Assembly (NCBI GenBank): GCA_015999745.1
Contig: JAECQP010000016.1
Coordinates: forward strand, 1 to 64,000
Direction: 5' to 3'
Length of the DNA stretch: 64,000 nucleotides
DNA from: Sphingobacteriia bacterium
GTDB lineage: Bacteria > Bacteroidota > Bacteroidia > Chitinophagales > Chitinophagaceae
Positions within the stretch are counted from its first letter, which is position 1, and the number at the start of each line of letters is the position of its first letter. Shown here piece after piece: positions 16,323-25,256 of the stretch. Both the position numbers and the translations under genes were made by a program. A model generated the notes under the pieces. It was not told the origin of the DNA, searched no databases, and saw only the letters and a list, made by a program, of their open reading frames with translations.

Positions 16323-17397
16323 TACCCTTTTTTTAAAATCCTTTCGTGTATTGCTCCTGCCGATCGCTATCCTCTACGGGATTATCGTAATCATCAGGAA
16401 CAGGATGTTCGATAAAAAATGGCTTGCTTCCGCACAGTTTAATTTCCCGGTCATTTGCGTTGGAAACCTCGCTGTAGGGGGAACAGGCAAATCCCCGATG
16501 GTAGAATACCTGGCCAATCTGTTGAGCCCCGAGTTCAGGATTGCTACACTGAGCAGGGGATACAAAAGAAAAACCAGGGGATATGCACTGGCAGATTCAA
16601 ATACAACTGCGCTCGAAATTGGCGATGAGCCCATGCAGTTTTACCTGAAACATCCCAATATTGCCGTAGCTGTCGGGGAAGAGAGAATTGTGGCTATTCC
16701 GCATTTATTGCAGGATCATCCCGAATTGCAGGCTATTATACTGGATGATGCCTTCCAGCACAGATCCGTTCGGGCAGGGTTTAATATACTGCTGACTGAA
16801 TTTAGCAATTTATACACCAACGATTTTTTTCTGCCTACCGGTGATCTGCGGGATGAACGGGTTTCGGCAAAAAGAGCCAATATCATTGTGGTGACGAAAT
16901 GCCCCGCCGATCTTTCCGAGGAAAAGAAGGCGGGTATCCTGCGTGAACTGAAACCATTGCCCGCCCAGCGGGTATTCTTTACAACCATTCAATATGGGAT
17001 TCCCTATCATATCTGCGATGTGGCGGAGAAATGCATTATTACACAGGAAGATGAAGTGCTGCTGGTTTGCGGCATCGCCAACCCAAAACCATTAAAGGAT
17101 TACCTGCTGCACAACACGCATGCATATTATCAGCAGGATTATTCCGATCACCATATTTTTTCCATCGATGATCTCAAAGAGATCAGGGAAAAATTCAATG
17201 CCATACCGGCAAAAGACAAATTAATATTAACAACAGAGAAAGACGCGGTCAGGTTGATAAAGTTCAGGGAACAATTAACACAGGTGCCTTTATATGTAAT
17301 CCCTATCCGTCATCGTTTTCTTTTTGACGAGGGACCACAATTCGACGAAATACTGGTAAATTTTATCCGTCATTTCTCTTTTAATCCCGAATCATGA
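16312..17397 (+). CDS. lpxK: Tetraacyldisaccharide 4'-kinase
   Basis: A 361-residue inner membrane-associated kinase that phosphorylates the 4' position of the lipid A disaccharide. An N-terminal hydrophobic helix (LLLPIAILYGIIVIIRN) is followed by the Walker A motif GNLAVGGTGKSPMVEYL and by IILDDAFQHR, the catalytic Asp-His region. Length is normal. It overlaps the preceding cyclo-ligase by 11 bp and the following rnr by 4 bp (ATGA), so the three are likely one transcript with bioD. Confidence 0.95.
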   Translation: MNFNTLFLKSFRVLLLPIAILYGIIVIIRNRMFDKKWLASAQFNFPVICVGNLAVGGTGKSPMVEYLANLLSPEFRIATLSRGYKRKTRGYALADSNTTALEIGDEPMQFYLKHPNIAVAVGEERIVAIPHLLQDHPELQAIILDDAFQHRSVRAGFNILLTEFSNLYTNDFFLPTGDLRDERVSAKRANIIVVTKCPADLSEEKKAGILRELKPLPAQRVFFTTIQYGIPYHICDVAEKCIITQEDEVLLVCGIANPKPLKDYLLHNTHAYYQQDYSDHHIFSIDDLKEIREKFNAIPAKDKLILTTEKDAVRLIKFREQLTQVPLYVIPIRHRFLFDEGPQFDEILVNFIRHFSFNPES

Positions 17398-19364
17398 ATA
17401 CCAAAAAAACAAAAACAAAATCAAAACAAAAACAAAAGGCAAAATCCATTGCCGTTCAAACGATAAAAGGAAAACTGGATGTTACCCGTTCCGGAATGGG
17501 CTATGTGGTGGTAGAAGACCAGTCGGGCGATGTACTGGTTCGCCCCAACGACTTTTCCACTGCATTGCATGGTGATACCGTAAGGGTTAAGATCATCAAG
17601 GAAAATGCACGTACCGGAAAGAAAGAAGGCAAGATTGCCGAAGTGGTCAGCAGAAAACAAACGGAATTTGTAGGCCATATACAGCTTTCTGCGCACCATG
17701 CTTTTTTTGTGCCCGATACCGATAAACCCATGCCCGATCTCTATATTCCGATGAATGAGCTGAACGGTGCAAAACACAAAGAAAGAGTGATTGTGCGGCT
17801 GGTGAAATGGGATAAGGAAGATAAAAAACCGGTGGGTGCGGTGGTTAGTGTATTACTGGCAGACAATGAGCATGACGGCGCCATGAAAGAGATTCTTGCA
17901 GAAGCCGGTTTCCCGCTGAGTTTCCCGGATGATGTAATGGAAGAGGCTGCCAGGATTCCCGAAATCATTGATGCAGAAGAAATCGGCAAAAGAAGGGATT
18001 GCCGGGAAATACTCACTTTTACCATCGATCCGGTGGATGCCAAAGACTTCGATGATGCCATTTCATTCAGGAAACTGGGGGATGATAAATATGAGATTGG
18101 CGTACACATTGCAGACGTGAGCCATTATGTACAGCCCGATACGGAGCTGGATGCAGAGGCCTATAAACGTGCTACCTCGGTTTACCTGCCAGACAGGGTT
18201 AACCCGATGCTTCCGGAAAAGATTTCCAATGAACTCTGTTCACTTCGCCCGAATGAGGATAAACTTACCTTCTCTGCTATTTTTCAGATAAACGGGAAAG
18301 GAGATATTAAACAGTATTGGTTAGGCCGTACCGTGATCCATTCCGATCACCGGTATACCTATGAAGATGTGCAGGAGATCATTGAAACCAAAAAAGGCAA
18401 ACACGATGAAGTGATTCTTTTGCTGAATGATATTGCGCAGAAATTCCGCAAGAAGCGTTTTGCCAATGGGGCCATCAACTTTTCTTCCCAGGAAGTGCGG
18501 TTTCAACTGGATGAAAAAGGAACACCCATCGGCATTATTGTAAAAGAAAGTAAGGAATCGCATCAACTGATCGAAGAATTCATGCTGCTGGCCAATAGAA
18601 CGGTGGCAGAGAATGTGTCCAAACAAAGTATCAATAAGAAACCCATACCATTCCCATACCGGATACACGATGAACCGGACGAAGAAAAACTGACGCCGTT
18701 TATTCAATATGCCAAGAAATACGGCCATCAATTTGATGTATCCAGCCCGGAAGCAATCGCAAAAAGTTTCAACACCATGCTGGCGGATGCGCACGGAAAA
18801 CCGGAACAGCATGTGCTGGAACAATTGGGCATCCGTACCATGGCTAAGGCTGTTTACAAAACAGAGAATATCGGCCACTATGGTTTAGGCTTCGAAAATT
18901 ATTGTCATTTTACTTCTCCCATACGCCGGTATCCGGATATATTGGCGCACCGTGTACTGGAATCCGTGCTTGTTGGAAAGCCGGTGATTGATAAGAAAAT
19001 GGAGGAGAAATGCCGGCATACCAGTGAGCGCGAAAGAGCTGCCATGGAGTGTGAACGCGCCGGTAATAAATACAAACAGGTAGAGTTCATGAAATCGCAT
19101 GTGGGCAATGTGTTTGAAGGAGTGGTGAGCGGCGTTACCAGTTTCGGCCTCTTTGTAGAAACGGTAGAACATAAATGTGAGGGCCTTGTCAGTATTGTAG
19201 GACTGAGCGAATTTGACGATTTCAGGCTGGTGGAGAGCGAATACAGCCTGGTAGGCCGCAGGAGCGGAAGAACCTTTAAAATGGGCGATAAAATATCGAT
19301 CCGTGTCATTGCCGCCAACCTGGAAAAACGCCAGCTGGATTATGAATGGGTGGTAGGGGAATAG
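17394..19364 (+). CDS. rnr: Ribonuclease R family 3'-5' exoribonuclease, short form
   Basis: A 656-residue RNB-family nuclease. Order: a Lys-rich start (residues 2-18, KKTKTKSKQKQKAK), two cold-shock-like domains (about 25-200), the RNB catalytic domain with DPVDAKDFDDAI (four Asp, about 205-216) and a C-terminal S1 domain (GVVSGVTSFGLFVE). E. coli RNase R has 813 residues with an N-terminal helix-turn-helix and a C-terminal basic tail. Here both are absent and a basic stretch sits at the N-terminus. Start ATG at 17394 overlaps the lpxK stop by 4 bp. RNase II-type naming would also be possible. Confidence 0.92.
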   Translation: MNTKKTKTKSKQKQKAKSIAVQTIKGKLDVTRSGMGYVVVEDQSGDVLVRPNDFSTALHGDTVRVKIIKENARTGKKEGKIAEVVSRKQTEFVGHIQLSAHHAFFVPDTDKPMPDLYIPMNELNGAKHKERVIVRLVKWDKEDKKPVGAVVSVLLADNEHDGAMKEILAEAGFPLSFPDDVMEEAARIPEIIDAEEIGKRRDCREILTFTIDPVDAKDFDDAISFRKLGDDKYEIGVHIADVSHYVQPDTELDAEAYKRATSVYLPDRVNPMLPEKISNELCSLRPNEDKLTFSAIFQINGKGDIKQYWLGRTVIHSDHRYTYEDVQEIIETKKGKHDEVILLLNDIAQKFRKKRFANGAINFSSQEVRFQLDEKGTPIGIIVKESKESHQLIEEFMLLANRTVAENVSKQSINKKPIPFPYRIHDEPDEEKLTPFIQYAKKYGHQFDVSSPEAIAKSFNTMLADAHGKPEQHVLEQLGIRTMAKAVYKTENIGHYGLGFENYCHFTSPIRRYPDILAHRVLESVLVGKPVIDKKMEEKCRHTSERERAAMECERAGNKYKQVEFMKSHVGNVFEGVVSGVTSFGLFVETVEHKCEGLVSIVGLSEFDDFRLVESEYSLVGRRSGRTFKMGDKISIRVIAANLEKRQLDYEWVVGE

Positions 19365-19382
19365 CCGGTTACATGTGCAGGA

Positions 19383-20102
19383 TTACCAGCCGCTGGCCAG
19401 TACATCGGCCAGGTGCATCACTTTCAGTTCTGTGCCTTTGTGTTTGGCGCATCCGTCTATGTGCATGAGGCAACTCATATCGGTGCTGATCAGGTATTCG
19501 GCGCCGGTAGCCGCTGCATGGGTGATTTTCTGGTCGCCCATAGCGGTACTGATGGGTTCAAACTTTACAGCAAATGTTCCGCCGAATCCGCAACAGGTTT
19601 CCACATCATTCATTTCGATCAGTTCCAATCCCGCAACCTTGCTGAGCAATTGCCGGGGCTCCGCTTTCAGGTGACATTCCCTGAGCGCCGCACAGCTATC
19701 ATGATAAGTGGCTTTGCCTTTCAGGCTGGCGCCAAAATGATCCTGCTGTAAAACATTCACCAGGAAATCGGAGAATTCATATATGCGGCCGGCCGTTTTT
19801 TCGGCCTGGCTTTTATAGGCAGAGTTCTCGAATAACTGGTGGTAGTAGTTCTTTACAAACCCCACACAGCTGGCACTGGGGGCTACAATATATTCCGTGC
19901 CCTCAAAGTCTCTGAGAAACTTGGTACAAACCTCTTTGGCTTCACCATGAAAACCGGCATTAAAGGCCGGCTGCCCGCAACAGGTCTGGTTCTTGTTGTA
20001 CTTCACGGTGCAGCCCGCTTTCTCCAGCACTTTCACCATATTGAAAGCAACATCCGGATAAAGCTGGTCTATAAAACAGGGAACAAAAATCTGTACAGTC
20101 AT
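19383..20102 (-). CDS. LutA/YkgE-like (Fe-S)-binding oxidoreductase subunit
   Basis: A 239-residue protein with two cysteine-rich CCG domains: PCFIDQLYPD...TCCGQPAFNAG in the first half and HDSCAALREC...ETCCGFGGTFAVKF in the second. This is the pattern of LutA/YkgE, a subunit of lactate utilisation dehydrogenases, and of heterodisulfide reductase-like modules. The LutB and LutC partners are not adjacent. It follows ribH by 11 bp on the same strand. A general electron-transfer role is certain only at family level. Confidence 0.85.
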   Translation of the reverse strand: MTVQIFVPCFIDQLYPDVAFNMVKVLEKAGCTVKYNKNQTCCGQPAFNAGFHGEAKEVCTKFLRDFEGTEYIVAPSASCVGFVKNYYHQLFENSAYKSQAEKTAGRIYEFSDFLVNVLQQDHFGASLKGKATYHDSCAALRECHLKAEPRQLLSKVAGLELIEMNDVETCCGFGGTFAVKFEPISTAMGDQKITHAAATGAEYLISTDMSCLMHIDGCAKHKGTELKVMHLADVLASGW

Positions 20103-20113
20103 GATCAGGAAAG

Positions 20114-20593
20114 TTATTTAAAAGAACGGTTCAGGGCAATCATTTTAAGCGCGGTAATGGCAGCTTCTTCGCCTTTATGACCATGTTTGCCGCCAATTCT
20201 TTCCATGGCCTGCTCCTCGTTCAGAACGGTCAGCACGCCAAAGATAACCGGCACGTCGATGGCCAGGTTCAGTTGCAGTACGCCATCCGTTACGGCTTTG
20301 CATACATAATCAAAATGCGGGGTGTCGCCCTGGATAATGGTGCCCAGGGTAATATAGGCATCCGGCATTTTTTTAGAATAGGCATAATGACTCTTTACGG
20401 CAAAAGGCAGTTCAAAGGCCCCCGGAACCGTAATGGTTTTTGAGCTGGCGCCGTTTGCTTTCAGGATTTTTTTAACTCCTTTTTCCAGTGCATTGATGAT
20501 ATGGCTGTTCCACTCCGTTTTAACGATAACAACAAAGGCATCCTCTATAACAGGGATGCCTTTGTTTAAAGTAATATTTCCTTTAGTTGCCAT
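20114..20593 (-). CDS. ribH: 6,7-dimethyl-8-ribityllumazine synthase
   Basis: A 159-residue enzyme of riboflavin synthesis that condenses 3,4-dihydroxy-2-butanone-4-phosphate with the ribitylamino-pyrimidine. Recognisable blocks are TVPGAFELPFAVKSH, TLGTIIQGDTPHFDYV with the catalytic His, and VPVIFGVLTVLNEEQA near the C-terminus. The start codon overlaps the stop of the upstream TPR gene by one base. Confidence 0.95.
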   Translation of the reverse strand: MATKGNITLNKGIPVIEDAFVVIVKTEWNSHIINALEKGVKKILKANGASSKTITVPGAFELPFAVKSHYAYSKKMPDAYITLGTIIQGDTPHFDYVCKAVTDGVLQLNLAIDVPVIFGVLTVLNEEQAMERIGGKHGHKGEEAAITALKMIALNRSFK

Positions 20594-21285
20594 TATTGAG
20601 CAGTCAGGTCATTTTTTTCGATGCTGAGCCGGTAGATATATTTATCCGCCTGGAATCCTTTATCGGTTTTAGGGAATTTCGTTTTCAGTTCTTTGTACAG
20701 TTCCAGCGCTTCCCCGGTTTTGCCGGTAACTTCCAGTAGGAGGGCAGCACGGAAAAGATATTCGGAAGAGTTGTTCTCGTCTTTTTCAAAAACAGAAGCA
20801 GCTTTTTTGTAAGCGGCGATTGCTTCATCGTTCTTTTTCAGCTCGGAGTAAGCATCACCCAGGCAACCCAATGCCAGCAACTGAATCTGGTGCGCATCGG
20901 TGGAGAAATCCTTCAGGTGTTTCACTGCATTTTCATACTCACCCAGTTTCAGGTAGCTGATACCGGCGTAGTAATGAGCCAGGTTAGCAGATTTTGTTCC
21001 GCTGAAATTGCTGATTACGCTCAGAACCCCCTTGGCCTGACCGTCGCCGTTCAGTACCAGTCTGGAAGAGTCCATGGCAAAATATTGTTCAGCCTTGTAT
21101 AAGGCTTCGGCTGCTTTTTCTTCTTTGGGCTTCATCACATATTCCTGGTAGGCAACCCATCCACCGCCAACTAAAACTACTGCGGCAAGAACGCCCAGTA
21201 CCGGTTTTTGGATTTTCTTCCAGGTAGATGCTGGTTTTACCTGCACTGCTGTTGCTTCAACTGCACTTTCGTGTTTTTGGCTCAT
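20593..21285 (-). CDS. Membrane-anchored tetratricopeptide repeat protein
   Basis: A 230-residue protein with one N-terminal transmembrane helix (about residues 29-46, LGVLAAVVLVGGGWVAY) and a periplasmic or extracytoplasmic domain of four or more TPR-like helices, for example KSANLAHYYAGISYLKLGEY and AIAAYKKAASVFEKDENNSS. It resembles YfgM-type ancillary proteins. The gene next to ribH in this order is common in Bacteroidota. It probably assists protein folding or complex assembly; that is inference from architecture. Confidence 0.82.
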   Translation of the reverse strand: MSQKHESAVEATAVQVKPASTWKKIQKPVLGVLAAVVLVGGGWVAYQEYVMKPKEEKAAEALYKAEQYFAMDSSRLVLNGDGQAKGVLSVISNFSGTKSANLAHYYAGISYLKLGEYENAVKHLKDFSTDAHQIQLLALGCLGDAYSELKKNDEAIAAYKKAASVFEKDENNSSEYLFRAALLLEVTGKTGEALELYKELKTKFPKTDKGFQADKYIYRLSIEKNDLTAQ

Positions 21286-21309
21286 TGTAATTGTTTATTC
21301 GTTTGTTGG

Positions 21310-22305
21310 TTAGTCTGTAATAAATGGATAATGCTGATCAATGTAAACATCTTTCAGCAATTCGTCATCGGCAGGCCATGGACTTTCTTCCGCAAAACGT
21401 ACGGATTCATCCACAATGGCCAGTATTTTCTGATCAATCGCCTGAAGGTCTTCTTTGGTAGCGAAGGCATTCTCCAGAATGGTATTGGCTACTTTAATGA
21501 TCGGATCCTGGTCTTTGTACTCATCCACTTCTTCCTTGGAGCGGTATTTCTGCGGATCGGATACGGAGTGGCCCTTGTATCGATAGGTCTTCATTTCGAG
21601 GAGGGTAGGACCATCACCCTCTTTGGCTCTTTTTACCGCTCTTGCCACTGAATCATGCACAGACTCAGGATTCATACCATCCACTTTATCAGCAGGCATA
21701 TCATAGGCATCGGCCAGTTTATAAATATCAATTACATTACTTGTTCTGGAAATGGAGGTGCCCATTGCGTAGTTGTTGTTCTCGCAAATGAAGATGACAG
21801 GCAGCTTCCAGAGCATCGCCAGGTTAAAGGTTTCGTGCAGCATGCCCTGGCGGGCGGCACCATCCCCAAAATAGCAAAGCACCACATTCTGTGTGCCCCT
21901 GTATTTCTCTGCAAAAGCCAGCCCTGCTCCGGTACCGATCTGGGCGCCTACAATACCGTGTCCGCCAAAGAATTTATGCTCCAGGCTGAAGAAGTGCATA
22001 CTTCCTCCCTTACCTTTTGAACAACCGGTTGCTTTACCGTAGAGTTCCGCCATACATGCGTTGGCTGAAACACCTTTTGCCAATGCCAGACCATGATCAC
22101 GGTAGGCAGTGATAAACGGATCGTCGGGAGAAGTGGCGGTCATACAGCCGGCAGCGATCGCTTCCTGGCCAATATAGGCATGAAAAAATCCACGGATCTT
22201 TCCGGCCATTTTATACATCTCTTCAGACTTTAATTCGAACTGACGAATGAGCTGCATCAGCTCATACCAATAAAGGTAAGTTTCTTTAGAAAATTTTGTC
22301 GGCAC
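21310..22305 (-). CDS. pdhA: Pyruvate dehydrogenase E1 component, alpha subunit
   Basis: A 331-residue thiamine diphosphate enzyme subunit that decarboxylates pyruvate. Motifs seen: GQEAIAAGC, the pocket segment GGHGIVGAQIGTGAGLAFA, the TPP motif GDGAARQGMLHE...ENNNYAMGTS, and the loop KGHSVSDPQKYRSKEE. The start is GTG at 22305 (PTKFSKETYLYWYEL), which agrees with the usual N-terminus of Bacteroidota PdhA; no ATG gives a full-length product. A TATATTTG -7 element lies 20 bp upstream. The beta subunit and E2 genes are not adjacent in this window. Confidence 0.94.
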   Translation of the reverse strand: MPTKFSKETYLYWYELMQLIRQFELKSEEMYKMAGKIRGFFHAYIGQEAIAAGCMTATSPDDPFITAYRDHGLALAKGVSANACMAELYGKATGCSKGKGGSMHFFSLEHKFFGGHGIVGAQIGTGAGLAFAEKYRGTQNVVLCYFGDGAARQGMLHETFNLAMLWKLPVIFICENNNYAMGTSISRTSNVIDIYKLADAYDMPADKVDGMNPESVHDSVARAVKRAKEGDGPTLLEMKTYRYKGHSVSDPQKYRSKEEVDEYKDQDPIIKVANTILENAFATKEDLQAIDQKILAIVDESVRFAEESPWPADDELLKDVYIDQHYPFITD

Positions 22306-22324
22306 TGTTCAAAAATTTGAGGGG

Positions 22325-22332
22325 CAAATATA
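22325..22332 (-). promoter_or_regulatory. -7 element of pdhA promoter
   Basis: TATATTTG on the minus strand, a perfect match to TAnnTTTG, placed so that transcription would start about 13 nt before the GTG of pdhA. I see no clear TTG -33 partner. Confidence 0.5.
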
Positions 22333-22363
22333 GGGGTTAATGTCGATAGTAAACAGGCGATCG

Positions 22364-23995
22364 CTAGGCCTCCAGCAAAAACGGATACCCGTAATGGGTT
22401 GGTGGATTATAAGTTTCTTTAATAGTTCTTGCGCTCAGCCACCTGTAGAGGTTCAGCATGCTTCCGGCCTTGTCGTTGGTTCCGGATGCCCGGGCTCCTC
22501 CGAAAGGCTGCTGGCCCACCACGGCGCCGGTTGGTTTATCGTTGATATAGAAGTTGCCTGCGGCATTCCTGAGCTTATTGGTAGCCAGTTCAATGGCTGC
22601 CCTGTCCCGGGCCAGAACGGCTCCTGTAAGGGCATAGTTGGAGGTTCCGTCGAGCAGCGCAAGGGTTTTCTCGTATTGGTCGGCCTTGTACACGTAAATG
22701 GTCAGCACCGGTCCAAAAATCTCCTCGCACATGGTAACAGACTTCGGATCCTTTGTTTCAATGATGGTCGGCTCAATGAAATAGCCCTTGGTTTTGCTGA
22801 AATTACCTCCGGTCAGGATTTTCGCCTTTTTGTTTTTCTTAGCGTTAATAATATAACGGGTAATGCTGTTGTAGGCCTTTTCGTCGATCACAGCATTCAC
22901 AAAATTGGTAAAATCTTCTACCGTACCCATTTTCATGGACTGAACGGCAGCTACCAGTTTGCGTTTAACCTCTTCAGCCATATTACCGGGGATATAGGCC
23001 CTGGAAGCGGCGGAACATTTTTGTCCCTGGAATTCAAAAGCGCCCCTGGCCAGTGCAGTAACCACGGCATCTACATCGGCAGACTGGTGCGCGATCACAA
23101 AGTCTTTACCCCCGGTTTCGCCCACAATTCTGGGGTAGGATTTATAAAGGCCCATGTTTTCGCCAATCACTTTCCACATACTGTTGAATACGCCGGTTGA
23201 TCCGGTAAAATGCACCCCTGCAAAATCTCTGTGCCCAAAACATACTTTACCGATGGTAGGGCCGTCTACATATACCAGGTTAATGACGCCGTCGGGCAGA
23301 CCCGCTTCCCGCAGGATCCGCATGAACAACTGGGCAGAATAGATTTGTGTATTGGCCGGCTTCCAAACTACTACGTTGCCGCACATGGCGGCTGAAGTAG
23401 GGAGGTTACCGCCGATGGCCGTGAAGTTGAACGGCGTTACTGCCAGTACAAATCCTTCCAGCGGACGCCATTCCATTCGGTTATGAACGCCGGTTGAGGA
23501 AGCGGGCTGCTGTTTATAGATCTCGCTTAAAAAATGAACATTGTACCGCAGGAAATCGATCAGTTCGCAGGCGCTGTCGATCTCGGATTGAAACGGGTTC
23601 TTACTTTGTCCGAGCATGGTGGCTGCTACCATCTGGTAACGGTATTTGGTAGCCAGCAGATCAGCCGCTTTCAGAAAAATATGTGCACGGCTTTCCCAAC
23701 TCATGGCCGCCCATTTTTCTTTGGCCTGTAAGGCCGCGGCAACCGCCAGTTGTGCATGGTTTTCGCCCCCGGCATTAAAATATCCCAGCACATGGTTCAA
23801 CTCGTGCGGAGGATGAATGGCTACTTTCTTTTCGGTACGAACCTGTTTGCCGCCGATATACATCGGAATATCGATTTGCTTTTTCTTCAGATCGGCCAAT
23901 GCTTTCTTCAGCCCTGCTTTTTCCGGACTGCCCGGTGCATAAGCTAAAACAGGTTCATTTGACGGTTGCGGATAGGAGAAAGTACCAATGCTCAT
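22364..23995 (-). CDS. pruA: L-glutamate gamma-semialdehyde dehydrogenase (1-pyrroline-5-carboxylate dehydrogenase)
   Basis: A 543-residue aldehyde dehydrogenase of proline and ornithine degradation that makes glutamate. The NAD site TPFNFTAIGGNLPTSAAMCG, the general base region RIVGETGGKDFVIAH (Glu) and the nucleophile Cys in FEFQGQKCSAASRAYIP are present, as is the C-terminal GAVVGQQPFGGARASGTNDK. The length and the N-terminal YIGGKQVRTEKKVAIHPPHE match the P5CDH type 1 family. No proline dehydrogenase domain is fused. It could take up products of the arginine deiminase/CtlX route encoded about 13 kb away through ornithine. Confidence 0.95.
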   Translation of the reverse strand: MSIGTFSYPQPSNEPVLAYAPGSPEKAGLKKALADLKKKQIDIPMYIGGKQVRTEKKVAIHPPHELNHVLGYFNAGGENHAQLAVAAALQAKEKWAAMSWESRAHIFLKAADLLATKYRYQMVAATMLGQSKNPFQSEIDSACELIDFLRYNVHFLSEIYKQQPASSTGVHNRMEWRPLEGFVLAVTPFNFTAIGGNLPTSAAMCGNVVVWKPANTQIYSAQLFMRILREAGLPDGVINLVYVDGPTIGKVCFGHRDFAGVHFTGSTGVFNSMWKVIGENMGLYKSYPRIVGETGGKDFVIAHQSADVDAVVTALARGAFEFQGQKCSAASRAYIPGNMAEEVKRKLVAAVQSMKMGTVEDFTNFVNAVIDEKAYNSITRYIINAKKNKKAKILTGGNFSKTKGYFIEPTIIETKDPKSVTMCEEIFGPVLTIYVYKADQYEKTLALLDGTSNYALTGAVLARDRAAIELATNKLRNAAGNFYINDKPTGAVVGQQPFGGARASGTNDKAGSMLNLYRWLSARTIKETYNPPTHYGYPFLLEA

Positions 23996-24070
23996 AGTTA
24001 CTTAATTTTCGAGGTTTGAGCATGCAAGGTAAGGAGAATTCATTATTGCGAATATGCAATACATTTGTGT

Positions 24071-25234
24071 ATGGCATTCATATTATTCGACAATATTTCC
24101 AGGGACAGTTTGTCTCCGTTATCCCTGACCAAAGCCATTGCCGATTTCAGGTTTGGAATCCTGACAATCAAAGAGCGATGGACATTGTTGCTCCGGGAAG
24201 AAGCATTTGTACATACTGCGGAGTACCTGCAGGGATTGTACCCGGTTCCTGAACCAGGAATTTATACCTGGATTGATGCTTCGGTCATTCCAACCGAACA
24301 GTTGGTAGCCGCCATTCAGCAATTGAAACCCGGGCAGGCGCTTGCCGGGAACGGCGGCCTGGTGGCGGGTAAATCCGGAATATCTTTCACTGCTTTCAGT
24401 GCAGCAACAGCCGAATCCTTTTTTGAGGAAATCCTTCCTGCGGGTTCTGTATCCAGGATCGAATACCCCTGGGAACTGATGCAGTTGAACGAAGCTATGA
24501 TCCGCGAAGATTTTAAACTGGTCACCAGGGGCCGGAAGTCGCAGCCCGTTTCCCCTACGGTACAACTGGTACAACAGGCGGATATTTTTATTGAGGAAGG
24601 AGCCAAACTGGAATTCTGTACCCTCAACTCCGGCACCGGCCCCATCTATATCGGAAAACATGCGGAGATTATGGAGGGAACTACCGTTCGCGGACCTTTT
24701 GTGCTGGGTAATCATTCTGTACTGAAGATGAACAGCAGGGTGTATGGCGCCACTACGCTGGGACCATACTGTATGGGCGGGGGAGAAATCAAGAACTCCA
24801 TCCTGATGGGTTACTCCAATAAAGCGCACGACGGTTACCTGGGCGATTCTGTGGTAGGTGAATGGTGCAATTTTGGCGCGGGCAGCTCTAACAGCAACCT
24901 GAAAAATTCTGCGGGAGATATTAAAGTATGGGTGATGGGAGTGGGTGAATCTGTGGTAGTGGGCCAGAAATGCGGCGTGATCATGGGCGATTATTCCCGG
25001 CTTGCCATCAACAGCTCCGTGAACACGGGTTCGGTGATTGGTCTTTGTTGCAATGTGTTTGGCGCTGGTCTGTTGCCCAGGATCATTACCAGTTTCAGTT
25101 GGGGAACCGGGGGAAAAAAATACAATATTGAAGCGGCCGTAAATGATATCAATAACTGGAAGTATATGAAAGGTAAAAAAATCTCCGATGCGGAAATTCA
25201 GGTACTAAAACATATCTTTCATTCCTCTTTATAA
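24071..25234 (+). CDS. GlmU-like sugar-1-phosphate nucleotidylyltransferase/acetyltransferase (alternative Bacteroidota type)
   Basis: A 387-residue protein with an unusual N-terminal nucleotidyltransferase-like half (ILFDNISRDSLSPLSLTKAI, about residues 4-23) lacking the classical LxGGxGTRM loop, and a C-terminal left-handed beta helix with hexapeptide repeats (IYIGKHAEIMEGTTVRG, LGPYCMGGGEIKNSILMG). This matches the Bacteroidota alternative GlmU group, thought to make UDP-GlcNAc from glucosamine-1-phosphate. ATG at 24071 is chosen over a TTG two codons earlier. tpiA follows 22 bp downstream on the same strand. Confidence 0.82.
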   Translation: MAFILFDNISRDSLSPLSLTKAIADFRFGILTIKERWTLLLREEAFVHTAEYLQGLYPVPEPGIYTWIDASVIPTEQLVAAIQQLKPGQALAGNGGLVAGKSGISFTAFSAATAESFFEEILPAGSVSRIEYPWELMQLNEAMIREDFKLVTRGRKSQPVSPTVQLVQQADIFIEEGAKLEFCTLNSGTGPIYIGKHAEIMEGTTVRGPFVLGNHSVLKMNSRVYGATTLGPYCMGGGEIKNSILMGYSNKAHDGYLGDSVVGEWCNFGAGSSNSNLKNSAGDIKVWVMGVGESVVVGQKCGVIMGDYSRLAINSSVNTGSVIGLCCNVFGAGLLPRIITSFSWGTGGKKYNIEAAVNDINNWKYMKGKKISDAEIQVLKHIFHSSL

Positions 25235-25256
25235 AACAAAAGCAATCAAGAATCAA

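Noticed and set aside
22340..23200. A 286-codon open frame on the plus strand opposite pruA
   Set aside because: It is the antisense of a fully conserved aldehyde dehydrogenase, has no recognisable product, promoter or signal, and its length follows from the codon bias of pruA.
24060..24067. TACATTTG as a -7 element for the GlmU-like gene
   Set aside because: It would put the start of transcription downstream of the chosen ATG, so the match is probably by chance.
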